Source of the DNA: Notospermus geniculatus
Taxonomy: Eukaryota; Nemertea; Pilidiophora; Heteronemertea; Lineidae
Length of the DNA stretch: 64,000 nt
Reading direction: 5' to 3'
NCBI GenBank assembly: GCA_002633025.1
Contig: NMRB01000206.1
Location: 447,492-511,491, forward strand
Part shown: positions 1 through 10,186 of the stretch, piece after piece
How the letters are laid out: each line of letters begins with the position of its first letter
Numbering within the stretch: the stretch's first letter is position 1
Position numbers and translations under genes: made by a program
Notes under the pieces: model-generated
The model's database searches: none
The model's input: the letters and a program-made list of their open reading frames with translations, nothing else
Told to the model about the DNA's origin: nothing

Positions 1-325
1 GTGAAAACGTTAACTCTATGGGACAGCAGCCTTGCGCGAAAAACCGAATGTGGCATTCGTGGTCAGCCACCGGGGAGAGGCCCTGACTCCGCCGATCGCT
101 GTTATTATAGAGTTTTCGCAAAGCACCCGAAACGCCAGCGTGAACGTCTATCCTTTTGTTCGGTGCTCTCTTCGTCGCATCGAACAAAGGGTGTGGCGTT
201 GGCGTTTCGGGGGCTTTGCGAAAACTCCCTATTGAAACGCTCCGCCCCGTCTTTCACCCGTAAGAAGTAAGACCTCAAAATCGACTTGGCAATCTGCCGG
301 AGGAAACTAAAGCCACGCCCGAAGT
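1..325. other. Sequence upstream of duplicated block 1A; no gene seen
   Basis: These bases have no direct counterpart before the single n at 14290 in front of block 1B. They probably lie in the intron upstream of the glycoprotein repeat exon, and the only structure I see is the foldback at 109-231. The first ~22 bases read as the reverse complement of part of 14077-14100, so a shared dispersed repeat is likely. The signal-peptide exons of this gene copy, if present, are outside the window. Confidence 0.5.
109..231. repeat. Foldback MITE-like element, family F1
   Basis: The left end reads AGAGTTTTCGCAAAGC and the right end GCTTTGCGAAAACTC, with longer imperfect arms rich in CGAAACGCCA. Most of the element pairs with itself. 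A second copy lies at 36948-37079. The tip GAGTTTTCGCAAA is shared with the longer F2 family at 34084-34480, so the two may be moved by one transposase. No coding capacity. Confidence 0.7.
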
Positions 326-480
326 CCTCCACAGTGAGAGTCCGAGAAGATTCCTTCGAACGCGGTGGCCAGTAGTAGTCAAAGATGATTTCTCGATCCC
401 ATTCAACAGATGGATTCATAATCGCCTTGGTAAAAATGGATAAGAATTGATTGGGAAAGAATTTCTCTTCTTTTCTTCAG

Positions 481-2536
481 ATAATGCAGCCGCCACGCAG
501 ACCATGTCAGTGAGGATGTCCACCGATGATGTAGATGGTCGGGCTATCACTGATATACCGACGAATGCGACTCAGGCTGGTGGGGCTGTGACGAATGTGA
601 CTGGAGCTGGCAATCAGTCACTGCCCACCAATGCGACCGATGGGGGTGTCACAGACGTACCAACCAACGCAACTGCTAACAATGTGACGGCACTGCCGAC
701 TACTAGTAATGTAACCGAAGCTGTCACGGAAATACTGACTAATGCGACTGGGGCTGGCAATGAGTCGCTGCCTACCAATGCAACTGATGGGGGTGTCACA
801 GACGTACCAACCAACGCAACTGCTAACAATGTGACGGCGCTGCCAACTAATGTTACCAAGGCTGTCACGGAAATACTGACTAAAGCGACTGGAGCTGGCA
901 ATGTGTCACTGCCTACCAATGCAACTGATGGGGGTGTCACAGACGTAACCAACGCAACTGCTAATGTGACCGCGCTGCCAACTAATGTAACCAAGGCTGT
1001 CACGGAAATACTGACTAATGCGACTGGGGCTGGCAATGAGTCGCTGCCCGTCAATGCGACTGATGGAGGTGTCACAGCCAACGCAACTGCGAATGTGACG
1101 ACACTGCCAAGTAATGAAACTGCGAGTGCGAAGGCTTTCACGACCATGTATCCAAGTTCAACCGGTCAGTATCTTATGGCATCAGCATCAATGAAAATGG
1201 GCTAAATTACCATTTCGTGGGGCCTGCGACACTGACCGCCGAATCGACAAATGTTTTCATCTAACCGAGGCGAAACGCCGTCTGTGGTTAAAAAATGCTT
1301 GCCGAATTAGTCTTAAATGGCAAGCAAACATTAGTGAATATTCATGACCACCGATCAGTATGGACCAATGAAAATTAAGGCCTAATTAGACCCCATTAAT
1401 TATGCAAACAGTAGACGAAGATGGAGTCCTCCGACTCGCCTTCGCCGCCGTCGCAAAAAGGCACCGAAAAGTTTCGCAAATCTGCGAAACACGAAGTAAG
1501 AAATACGAAATTGGACATGGTTGGTACCATACAATGTAAATATCGCCTGCTGCAAGAGCGTCTTTCAGCGTATGACATGACGTTCGTCCGATAGAGTTAC
1601 GGTGTATTTTAAACTTTATATCCAAAGTTTGAAATTTATCTTTCGTTTCCACTTCGTAGATACGAAATGGAAATTTAAAAATTCAAGGACGCACCATACT
1701 CCCTCGGTCTTACATGATATGCTAAAAGACGCACCGGCGGCAGGGACATTTTGGTAGCAACCATCTTATCTCCTGAAATACATTACGTCATGGAAATGTA
1801 GTCCAATTTCGTTTTTCGCACTTCGTGTTTCGTCAGATTTGCGAAACCTCACTATTGAATCGTTGGCGCTCAGCCCTCGATTCAAAGACCGTCTGAATCA
1901 ATGTCAGTCGTAAACTGCCGCTGGCTTTCGACAGTCGGCGGACAGGACTAGAGAACATGAGAGAACCCTGGCATGTTTTTTGATTGCAGTGATGATGACG
2001 AACGACTTGTCCCGCTGTCATGTGATTAATGTCCCCATCCTCGTCATGGTGGGTGCAATGAGCCCTTCGGTGATTCTAATTGTCCTGGTTGTATTCTTTG
2101 TTGTGAAGAGGTATAGGAGGAGAACGAGGAGGAAGGCCGGCAGGTGAGTTTGGGATACCATACCGCCAGTAAAAAAGTGAAACTATATACTTCATTTGGA
2201 AGTGGACTAGGAGGAAACCGGACGGCGTCCTTAAGCTATAAGCGCACATGGACGGCCAATCTCAACGCAGTTTAAGTTTGTTAAAGTCGTTATTCGGCCT
2301 GGCGTCCATGTGCGCATGGCTTTGTACGATGTCGCAGAAAATATGTTTTGATCGAACATGCGAACCCCAGATGTGACTTGCATAGGCCGTTTCCATTGCA
2401 CCACCCATCGACTTCTGAATATCGTAACTTTAAAATATCACAATAACTTACGAGAAATATTTTTTTCCTTCATTTTTTCAGTCAAGACAATTTAGTGGAG
2501 GGCATATCGAATCCTGTCGCAGATTTTACAGAATGA
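481..2536 (+). CDS. N-glycosylation-repeat single-pass membrane protein, copy A (5' incomplete)
   Basis: I do not recognise a named family. Three exons are supported by splice sites and matching phases: 481-1164 (acceptor TTTTCTTCAG, donor G/GTCAGT, ends phase 1), 1990-2143 (donor GTGAGT) and 2482-2536 (stop 2534-2536). The first encodes about four degenerate units of roughly 45 residues built from PTNAT, GAGNES, DGGVTDV and NVTALP, giving about 24 NxS/T sequons. The second encodes a hydrophobic segment (VPILVMVGAMSPSVILIVLV) followed by the basic stop-transfer stretch KRYRRRTRRK. The third gives a short acidic tail ending NPVADFTE. The predicted topology is type I: a glycosylated extracellular stalk, one membrane pass and a cytoplasmic tail of about 30 residues. 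The two 5' exons seen for copy B are not visible here. Compared with copy B it has in-frame 3-nt differences and one lost sequon (TKAT). Confidence 0.75.
1216..1889. repeat. Copy-A-specific 674-bp segment in the glycoprotein intron
   Basis: Copy B passes directly from CATTTCGT to CTGAATCA (around 15183), while copy A carries about 674 extra bases between the same words, with CGT at both ends. The segment includes the F2 foldback at 1471-1850 but is longer than that element. It is therefore either a composite insertion in A or a deletion in B at CGT microhomology. Confidence 0.7.
1471..1850. repeat. F2 foldback element, copy 1
   Basis: Starts GTTTCGCAAATCTGCGAAAC and ends GTTTCGTCAGATTTGCGAAAC, with internal ACGAAGTA/TACGAAA words repeated in inverse orientation and a central GGTACCA/AGACGC region. 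Other copies are at 34084-34480, 38681-39087 and, truncated at the left, 51595-51949. Non-coding; it looks like a MITE about 0.4 kb long. Confidence 0.75.
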
Positions 2537-3537
2537 AATTGCCGGGGAATACGCGGATTGGCGGCATATACGCCGTGATGCGGGCGATGGTTGACTTGTC
2601 ACTTTCATGATTCGAGGATGCTACTAATTTTCGTGAACTAATGCCGAAAACACCAGTCCCAGAAACTTTATATTCTAGTGATATCGAGAGTGAGATTCAA
2701 ATGACTCAAAACTGACGTCACCGTTTTTCAAAAGAGGCGGCCAAAAAGTTCAGGAAAGGAAAACATTAGTTGGGCCATGTCATGTTGATAAAAACCGCGA
2801 TTCTTTGTTTTCGCCATAGGTGACCCTTAATTATTTCCCTCTCGGGGTAGACATAGTTTCCCGAAAGGATTAAAGCGGATTGTTCGCGTACTGTCCAAAG
2901 TGAACCAAAAATAATAATAAAGCAACCCGTTTTATTTGTAACAACAACATTACTGGTAATTGCATAGGGGCGGCCGCTCCGGAAACTGTTCAGTGGAATA
3001 TTTGACTCGGCGCGAATAGTCCGCTTTAACCAATAGGCCTACTACTGTATCACGTCATCTCTTGCCAAGATCGAACGGTTCGGACAAAATGGTGTGATAA
3101 ACTCGAAGTTTTTGTCTCCGTTCACTATGAAAATTGTAATAAATGGCTCATATAGAGGGCAATGCACTTGCTTGACCATTTTTTATTGCTTTTGTCGGCC
3201 ACACCCAGTCACCGGTGTAGGACCGTGAGTGGGTCACTGAATTCACTCAGGCCCATGCCTTACAGTGGGTGAGATATACGTTCCCAGTTCTAAGCCTAAG
3301 CCCGGGGCCTAAGCACTCTCTTTGGAAAAAAATACGTGGAAAACTAGACCTGTGTGAGTAGGACCATTGACGTTGTCCTGGAATCGCACGTCTGTACATT
3401 GCAGAAACCCTCAGAAAATGGTGCGAATATACGGCTATGGTGTAGCTCCTCACCCTGTTGTTTATGACGCTATTCTAAATATAGACCAGAAGCACATGGT
3501 TGGGAACTCTTCACATTGGAGGTAGGAAAAGTACAGA
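2537..3537 (+). other. Glycoprotein-ULK3 intergenic region, copy A
   Basis: About 1 kb separates the glycoprotein stop from the ULK3 start on the same strand, with its counterpart at 16088-17050. I see no ORF conserved between the copies and no TATA box near the ULK3 start. There are scattered CpG-rich words such as GGCGGCCGCTCCGG near 2970. It presumably holds the glycoprotein 3' UTR and the ULK3 promoter and 5' UTR; boundaries cannot be fixed from sequence alone. Confidence 0.5.
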
Positions 3538-6500
3538 ATGGCGAAATCGTCTTCCCCTGCGTCTCTTCCAAGCTGCATTAAAGATTACGTTTTTGCGGAA
3601 AAGCTCGGAAGTGGCACATATGCCAGCGTGTACAAAGCGTTCAGAAAGGTATACTGATCTAATTGAATGCGAAAGTAAATGGTCCTTTGGCGCTACATTT
3701 GTGTAAAGAGAGTGTGAAATTTGCTTGTGGTGCGGAACTTTTACTGTGGCCACCTGGTGGCAGTTTGAAGAACTGAATTTGTGTCTCCTGCTCACCAACT
3801 AAATCATCACTTTATAATCCAGGAATTTGTTCATGTTGTTTGACACATGTTGTTTTATATTCATTTCAACATTATCTGACGATCCTGTATCCTTTTCAGG
3901 GTGGAAAAAGAGAAGTGGTGGCTATAAAATGTGTTGAAAAGAAAAGTCTGACGAAGTCGTCCACTGACAACTTGATCACTGAAATCGAGATACTGAAAAA
4001 GCTAAAAAATGACTATATTGTTGATTTGAAAGATTTTGAGGTGAATGGCCCTTCAACGTGTTGATAGTGTGTAGTGACTGCGTTAGATTGAATATGTCGT
4101 AATCTTCATATGATGATAAACAGGAAGTCAATTTCCAGAATCTTAGCAAATTTTCGATCCCAACCGGGGTGTTCTTCAGGCTGGCACTTTCAAGTCGAGC
4201 TACTAGAAGTCTGGTAGCTCGACTTGAAAGTGCCAGCCTGAAGAAGACCCCGGTTGGGGTCGAAAATTTGCTAAGATTCTGGAAATTGACTTCCTGTTTA
4301 TCATCATTTTGTGTGTCAATTTTTGTGCTTTCTCTTTCTTTGGATTTCTTCGTAATCTTCATATCATGTCATTTCTTATCTGTCATCCCAAATTTATCTT
4401 TGGTACTTACTGACCCACCTACTATACACATTTAAGAAGTGTGTGCTGTCACATTTGTTTTTAGCTCACTCGTGAGCTTTTATCGTCCTGCGGCGTCCGT
4501 CGTCCGTCGTCGTCCGTCGTCGTCGTCCGTCGTCCGTCGTTTTCCGTTAGCAGGGCACGTTTCGTAACCGCTGGAGCTATTGATCTGAAACTTAGTACAT
4601 ATATACCCCTAGGTCAGATGACCTATGACACCAAAGACCCAGATTGCTCATAACTGACATGTACCTCTCTCTGTCATTACACTGTATGTCCACACGAGTG
4701 AGCACATGGTCCATGGACCATTTCATTTAACAGATTAGGCAATGTGTGAAGAACCGCATTAATTTGCAGCTTGGTTAAGATTCTTCAGCCATTTTATTTG
4801 GTACCGGTATAGACCTTTAAATCCCCTCTATATTCAATTTGAAAAAAAGAATCATCGCCACGATTCTCGACGTCAGTGCATGACGTCAGTGGGTAAAATG
4901 TACTATGCTCTATCTGACTACATTGGAGCTCTCCCTGGAGTTTTTTCAATATGTGCTGAAAACTAGGCCTTGATTCTCTGAAATACGTATCAGGCAAACA
5001 TTTTGGAGACATCGACAAGGTTATGACTAGTCCTCTACCTGCAGTCACCTAACATTTTGAAAATATTGTAAAATTCAATACAGAGAGGCTTTAACCATAC
5101 ATTGTATTGAATGCAAATTGGATGATGATATTTAATTTCCAGTGGGACCAGAACTACATCTACCTTGTGATGGAGTATTGTGGAGGAGGAGACCTATCAC
5201 AATTCATCCATACCAAGAGATCCTTACCAGAGCATATGGTAAGGAGATTCCTTCAACAGTTAGGTGAGTTCAAACTTAAGGGTTGCATCTTTTTTAGTTG
5301 ACATGGTTGATATCTGATGTCTCTGTTTCTTTTTTAGGCTATTTTCACTATCCATGCCTGACGGCTATCTTAGTCAAATTTGATGGAACAACTGCATAGA
5401 TATATAAATTTTATGGTTTATTTCAGCCAAAGCTTTACAATTCATGAGATCACAAAATATCACCCACATGGATTTGAAACCACAGAATGTTTTACTATCA
5501 TCACAAGAGAAACCAGTATTAAAGGTAGCAGGTAAGACTCCAGCCATCGATTGCGTGATGGTCAATGTCTTCCGAAATTTCTTAAGTTAGAATTCATAAA
5601 GGTGTACATTCTGTATGATGATGTTGAGTTTTGATGGAACCAAAGATAGGAGACTTCGCCTTTGCTAATGACAATATTGTTTTCTTTCAGATTTTGGTTT
5701 TGCTCAATACATGTGTGATGACACTGATGCAGCGACTCTCCGAGGGTCACCTCTGTACATGGCTCCAGAGATAATCACCCAGCGGTTATATACCCCCAAA
5801 GGTGATCTGTGGTCAGTTGGGGTTATTTCATATGGTAAGTAAAAGATGGAGGTGTGGAAATTATATTAAAATTTAAAGCCCCACTGTATTGAATGTGAAA
5901 AACGCAAATCATCGTCACGATTCTCGCACGACGTCAGCGTAGTGTAAAATGTACTACGCTCTGTCAGAATACATTAGAGCTCTCCCTGCAGTTTTTTCCA
6001 ATGCGTGCTGAAAACTAGGCCTTGATTCTGTGAAGTGCGTATCAGGCAAGCATTTTGGGGACCTTCACGAGGCTATGGGACCTCTATGTGCACTCTCCTA
6101 ACTTTTTGAAAATATCGTAAAATTCAATACTGTGGGGCTTTAACTGATAAGTGGAGCCATGAAGATTTCCCTTGGTTTGATCTTGAAAAACGGCATTGAA
6201 AGTTAGTGACTTGATGTGTGAAATTCCTAATGGTGCATTATCAAATCCTTATTTTCAGAATGTCTCTTTGGTCATGCTCCATTTGCATCCAAGTCATTCA
6301 AAGAACTTGAAGATAAGATCAGGGATACAAAACCTGTACAGGTATAGGGCTATGGCACCCGGAGAAAACCTAATCCTTGGTCTAACTGGTATATTCTTGT
6401 AGAGATGCATTTCCGGTCTTGCAATGGCCTAATTACAATGTAGTAATGCATTTGAATTTGATTGTCCATATTTGACATCGATATTGGTTTCAAATACTTG

Positions 6501-9500
6501 CTTGACCATTTGAATCTTGAGCAGCATGTATATTTTTTGACGGGTCTATTGTTCAATGTTGTCACTTGTCTCGTTTCATGGGTTTCGAGTTGGACTGAGT
6601 CAATCATTTTCAGCTTCCATATGGAGTCAACATATCAGACAACTGCCGTCACCTCCTGAACCGACTCCTGCAGAGAGATCCCGAGGAGAGGATGGATTTT
6701 GATGAGTTCTTCGAACATCCGTTCATAGACCTGGAACACATGCCAGGGCCTGATTGCCTGGATAAAGCTGTGAGTTTGTTTGAGTTCTGTGTGTCACTCT
6801 AGTTGCTTCCTTATCGCTTTTGAGATTTCTTTAACAAAAATTGTGATGACACATTCCAACCAAGCTATCCCACATTTTTCAGATCCCCAAAAATGCAAAC
6901 ATATAGATGCGTCTTTTAATCAGACGCTCATTCCTAGTCTAGAATTCTTCTTTTATAGTACATGTAGCCTACTATTTGATGGCCATCCTTCTTTTACATG
7001 TAGGATGTTGCTATGATAGAATGTTGTTAGTGGAAGACAATTGCATCTTATATATTTTTGATGTTATTCAAATACTGATACTGTTTGAAGATGGGTTACC
7101 CCTGTGTTACTGAAGCATTACTGTTATTTTCAGGTTGAAATAGTTACTAAAGCTGTGAAAGCAGACAATGATGGTTACTACTACCAAGCTGTCAAACTTT
7201 ATTGTCAAGCTCTGGAATTCTTTGTACCTGCGATTCATTGTGAGTAAGAGAGAATTAAGGTAGAACACAGGTTAACACTGGCCATTTAAATGCGTTGGTT
7301 TGTATGGCCAGTGAGTCTCTCTGTTCTAGACAAAATTGCATGGCAGATGACTATGGGAAAGATTCTGGTCATAATTCGCACTTCACTCATCATTCTGTGA
7401 CCCTGTCGTTCTGTACTGCTTGAGGTCACCTGTGCAGTGAATGTCATTTTAGACCCTCACATCATACAAAGTCGCATCAAATATTTCATTATACATGACA
7501 CATGAAAATTCTGCCTGTACCATGTATAACCAAACATATGCCATCTGTTGAGATTACTATTACCAGTAATTATGCACATAGTTAAGTATTCAGGAATGAT
7601 TATTATGGTACTTCATTTTCATCTATTATGGTAATATGTTTCACATGTTTTTGTACATGTATGCAGTTTCATTTTCGCTTGACATATGGTAGGTTGTATG
7701 CATTTAGCATGTATTCATTTCCAGATGAGAACGACATCAGCAAAAAGCAAGCTATAAGATTGAAAGTATGTATCATTTGAAATCAGTCAATCTCAACAAG
7801 AGTTGTTAGTAACAATGTACTAAAGCCTGCAACTGTTGAATGAATAGTGAGCGGAGTTATAATACATGTATTTGCAATAGCACCAATTCAGTCTTTACCG
7901 CAATCCAATCAGAAATTTGCAGTTCATTGCACACTATCACACACACACTTGGCACACTCTGTTGAAAATATGTGCTTGTTTGGTTTAACAATTTTTGCAG
8001 TACCGGTATGAGGATTTGTGAAGATATATGGTCCAACAATTTTTGGGCTATCTGTTTTTACTTTTAGGTTAAAGATTACATGACACGGGCAGAAGAGTTG
8101 AAAAGTCTATATACACCAAAGGAGAAACCTGCTTTACGGAAGACGAAGTCAAATGTAGATGAATATGAAGAATTAGGTACATGGGTGCTGTTACTCAATG
8201 ACTCGTCCTCCCACAGCAGGGCTTTGGTCTCGTTCTTCTTCATACACTCGCACACAAGTGGATGAAGAGGAGCGAGGTAAAAACCCCTGCTGTTGGAGTT
8301 GAACTGTCATGGTTGCTGAACAGTGATCTTCTTTCACTCATTACACTCAAGTTCATCTACGGTATATTTCGGATGGCGGGGATACACATGTTTATAACTG
8401 CAATTGAACTCGTACTCAGTAATCACTTGTTTGTTTCAGTGCAAATTTCCCGAGGTGATACTGTGATAGAGGCTTCATTGCAAGAAGTGGTGTGGGCAGA
8501 GCAGAAGGTAAAGACGTTTTTTTTATGAATACATTTTGTACTTTTGTGGACAATGTACACTTCCCTTTCGTTTCAAAAGACCTATCAATATATGGCTCTG
8601 TGCATTTCCTGTAATTTCATGTCAATTTCAGCTGGAGAATGAAGAATATGAAGATGCTTTTCGTCTGTACGAGTCGGTGCTAGAAAAACTCATCAAAATT
8701 TTACAAGGTAAAACACCAAAATTACTACCAATACATCAACCACTTCCATAGCGTATTGTTTGACAAAAAGTGCACCCCTCCCCCATATCTTGTTTGGTGT
8801 CTGTCAAGTGTTGTAAGCTACCAGTACATGGAAAATGCCACTTGAATGATCGGCATGGTGTCCATTTGTCATGTTTGTAGGCCCTGTTCCTATTCTATTA
8901 AGCAGGGATGAGTGAAGTACATGACGGTATAATTGTATTATTTCCTCCAGTTGAAGTTAAAGGGAGAAAGAAGGAGTTGTTACATAACCAGCTGGGAAAG
9001 TGGATGACAAGGGCCGAGGAAATAAAGAAATATATTGAAGTTCAACAAATGAATCGGGCGACTGACAATAGTAGAGTTGAGGAACAAGAAGAACAGGAAA
9101 TGAAATCATGGTTTTGTAAGTATCCATAGGAGTCTTGTTGGTTTATTTGTCTATCATCTGTGCAACATACAAATACCGGTAAACGTTTTACCATACTTGA
9201 TCTAGATTTCAAATAAAGTCCAACGACATCTAACTACGACCCAATGGAATGCGGAAGTCATGTAATCTGGCAGAGCTTTGCGGTTTTTAATCATGCCTGT
9301 CGACCATTTGTGGTCGTTCCCCGATTGTTTGCGCTGTGCACCGGTTATTCAAGAGCCAACTTTCAATTTCCTAACTTCCGCATTCCATTGGGTCGTAGTT
9401 AGATGTTGCCAGAATTTACACAGTGTTCAGCATTGTATTTGTAATATTTCAATTCAATCACTCCAGTTTGGCCCACATTCGATGTGATTTTTGACATTTT

Positions 9501-9514
9501 TTTCAGACCTCTGA
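3538..9514 (+). CDS. ULK3: ULK3 serine/threonine kinase, copy A, altered C-terminus
   Basis: Fourteen exons in consistent phase: 3538-3648, 3900-4040, 5143-5263, 5427-5531, 5691-5834, 6259-6341, 6614-6769, 7134-7239, 7725-7765, 8068-8176, 8440-8507, 8632-8707, 8951-9115 and 9507-9514. The product is about 477 aa (human ULK3 is 472). Kinase landmarks are the glycine loop GSGTYASV (24-31), VAIK lysine 47, HMDLKPQN with Asp140, DFG at 160-162 and APE at 184-186. Two helical MIT regions follow (roughly 285-350 and 380-450), containing [19 protein letters not shown] and [16 protein letters not shown]. In human ULK3 the MIT domains bind ESCRT-III in the abscission checkpoint and the kinase acts on GLI factors. 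Start chosen because MAKSSS leads directly into the kinase fold. Odd: the last exon encodes only Tyr-Leu-stop, whereas copy B ends STSRCLIQ, close to the human SSCTLQ end. Homology with copy B stops at this acceptor. Confidence 0.93.
4112..4349. mobile_element. Foldback retroelement-like insertion with 15-bp target duplication
   Basis: Two long inverted arms meet near 4205 (CGAGCTAC and GTAGCTCG), and TCGTAATCTTCATAT flanks the insert at 4097-4111 and 4350-4364. Copy B has this word once (17617-17631), a clean empty site. A single-arm version occurs in reverse at 42601-42724 and 55787-55904. A 15-bp duplication fits target-primed reverse transcription better than cut-and-paste. The right arm holds CTGAAGA, a GACCCC/GGGGTC stem and GAAA, which resembles a hammerhead core with one extra A, as found in Penelope-like element termini. 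That assignment is inference. Confidence 0.7.
4462..4720. repeat. AGCTCACTCG-ended element with GTC-rich tract
   Basis: Begins TTAGCTCACTCGTGAGC, runs into a (GTCCGTC)-type simple tract at 4495-4545, then GCACGTTTCGTAACCGCTGG and GATCTGAAACTTAGTACATA, and closes with CGAGTGAGCACATGG. The same modules occur at 54500-55467 (longer) and 28695-29368 (left end missing). Intron 2 of ULK3-A only; at this point block 1B carries unrelated sequence. Confidence 0.65.
4821..5090. mobile_element. TTAA-flanked MITE (family T1), ULK3-A intron 2
   Basis: Flanked by TTAA at 4817-4820 and 5091-5094. The ends are ATCCCCTCTATATTCAAT and ATTCAATACAGAGAGGCT. The body matches the T1 copy at 5877-6139, including GAGCTCTCCCT and AAAACTAGGCCTTGATTCT. 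Its right half also survives in copy B before exon 3 (about 18710-18776), so this insertion predates the duplication. TTAA duplication and short TIRs are piggyBac-like traits; no transposase is encoded. Confidence 0.75.
5877..6139. mobile_element. TTAA-flanked MITE (family T1), ULK3-A intron 5
   Basis: The TIR reads AGCCCCACTGTATTGAAT at the left and its near-complement ATTCAATACTGTGGGGCT at the right, with TTAA at 5873-5876 and 6140-6143. Copy B intron 5 has an uninterrupted TTAA at 19551-19554, so this is an insertion in copy A after the copies diverged. It lies between the exon 5 donor and the exon 6 acceptor and does not touch splice sites. Confidence 0.85.
9218..9416. repeat. Inverted-repeat element in ULK3-A intron 13
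   Basis: The left arm (CATCTAACTACGACCCAATG, then GAATGCGGAAGT) is repeated as its reverse complement near 9373-9409. The same element is at about 23090-23311 in copy B with an extra ~31-nt stretch in the middle. Present in both copies, so older than the duplication. Confidence 0.75.
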
Positions 9515-10177
9515 ACTTGTGGCATTGCTGTCGATTAGTTAGCCTTTCATATTATATATTTTAGTGTGTTGCCGTTGTGTGTCGCCACGAGCGCCTGTGT
9601 TTTGTATCCAATCAATACCGGTCCGGTGTAACATCTGCCAATGTTCCCCATTTTCAGTGTTTCCTTCTTAGTAGGCTAGGCCTACATTTTATTTGGAACA
9701 GAGTGAAAACAGACAGCTAGAGAGACCGTGGCTCTTTAATAGGACAGTACAATGAGGAGAGAAAAACGTTCACAACAGAAATGCTATGGACATGATGGAT
9801 GAGATGTTACAAAAATAAACACCACATTTCCCGACCGACTCGCCGACCACCACCACTCTCAAAATAAAAACTTGTTTATAGCATGGTTAGGGTAGGGGCT
9901 AGGCTAGGCCTAGACCTAGGCCTAAATCATAAATTCATGGTTAAATGGGTAAATGTGTAAATATACACCAGTAAAATATAAATTCTTTCGTTCATACCTA
10001 CCTGCCTGCTCAAAATAATAACATATGAATACTAGGCCTAGGTATTCACTTTATTTAAGAATCAAAACTACTAGGCCTGAAGTAATTTTACATTTCATGA
10101 CATTTATATTGCAGATACAAGACAGTGTACCAGTGCAGGGCCTGCTGTTGTAGTACTCATTCATATTCCTCCTCCAG
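9515..10177. other. Region between ULK3-A and SUB1; no gene seen
   Basis: AT-rich sequence with several TAGGCCTA words (9670-9690, 9890-9930, 10030-10080) and no conserved ORF. It starts at the block 1A breakpoint and ends at a CTCCTCCAG acceptor (10168-10177) that appears to begin the first SUB1 coding exon, so the SUB1 promoter and a 5' UTR exon may lie here. Confidence 0.45.
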
Positions 10178-10186
10178 ACCAAAACT

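Larger units (their letters stand above)
326..9506 (+). repeat. Duplicated block 1A (paired with 14291-23404)
   Basis: From CCTCCACAGTGAGAG at 326 the sequence runs colinear with the block starting at 14291, through the glycoprotein repeat exon to the acceptor of ULK3 exon 14. Coding exons are nearly identical and introns differ by small substitutions plus discrete insertions. Homology ends at a TTTTTTTCAG acceptor (9506 versus 23404). It may be a real tandem duplication or two haplotypes laid end to end. Confidence 0.9.

Noticed and set aside
614-1147. Minus-strand 177-codon frame over the glycoprotein repeats (also 14579-15112)
   Set aside because: It is a composition shadow of the sense repeats: no splice sites, and the sense frame has matching exon phases and a membrane-protein layout.
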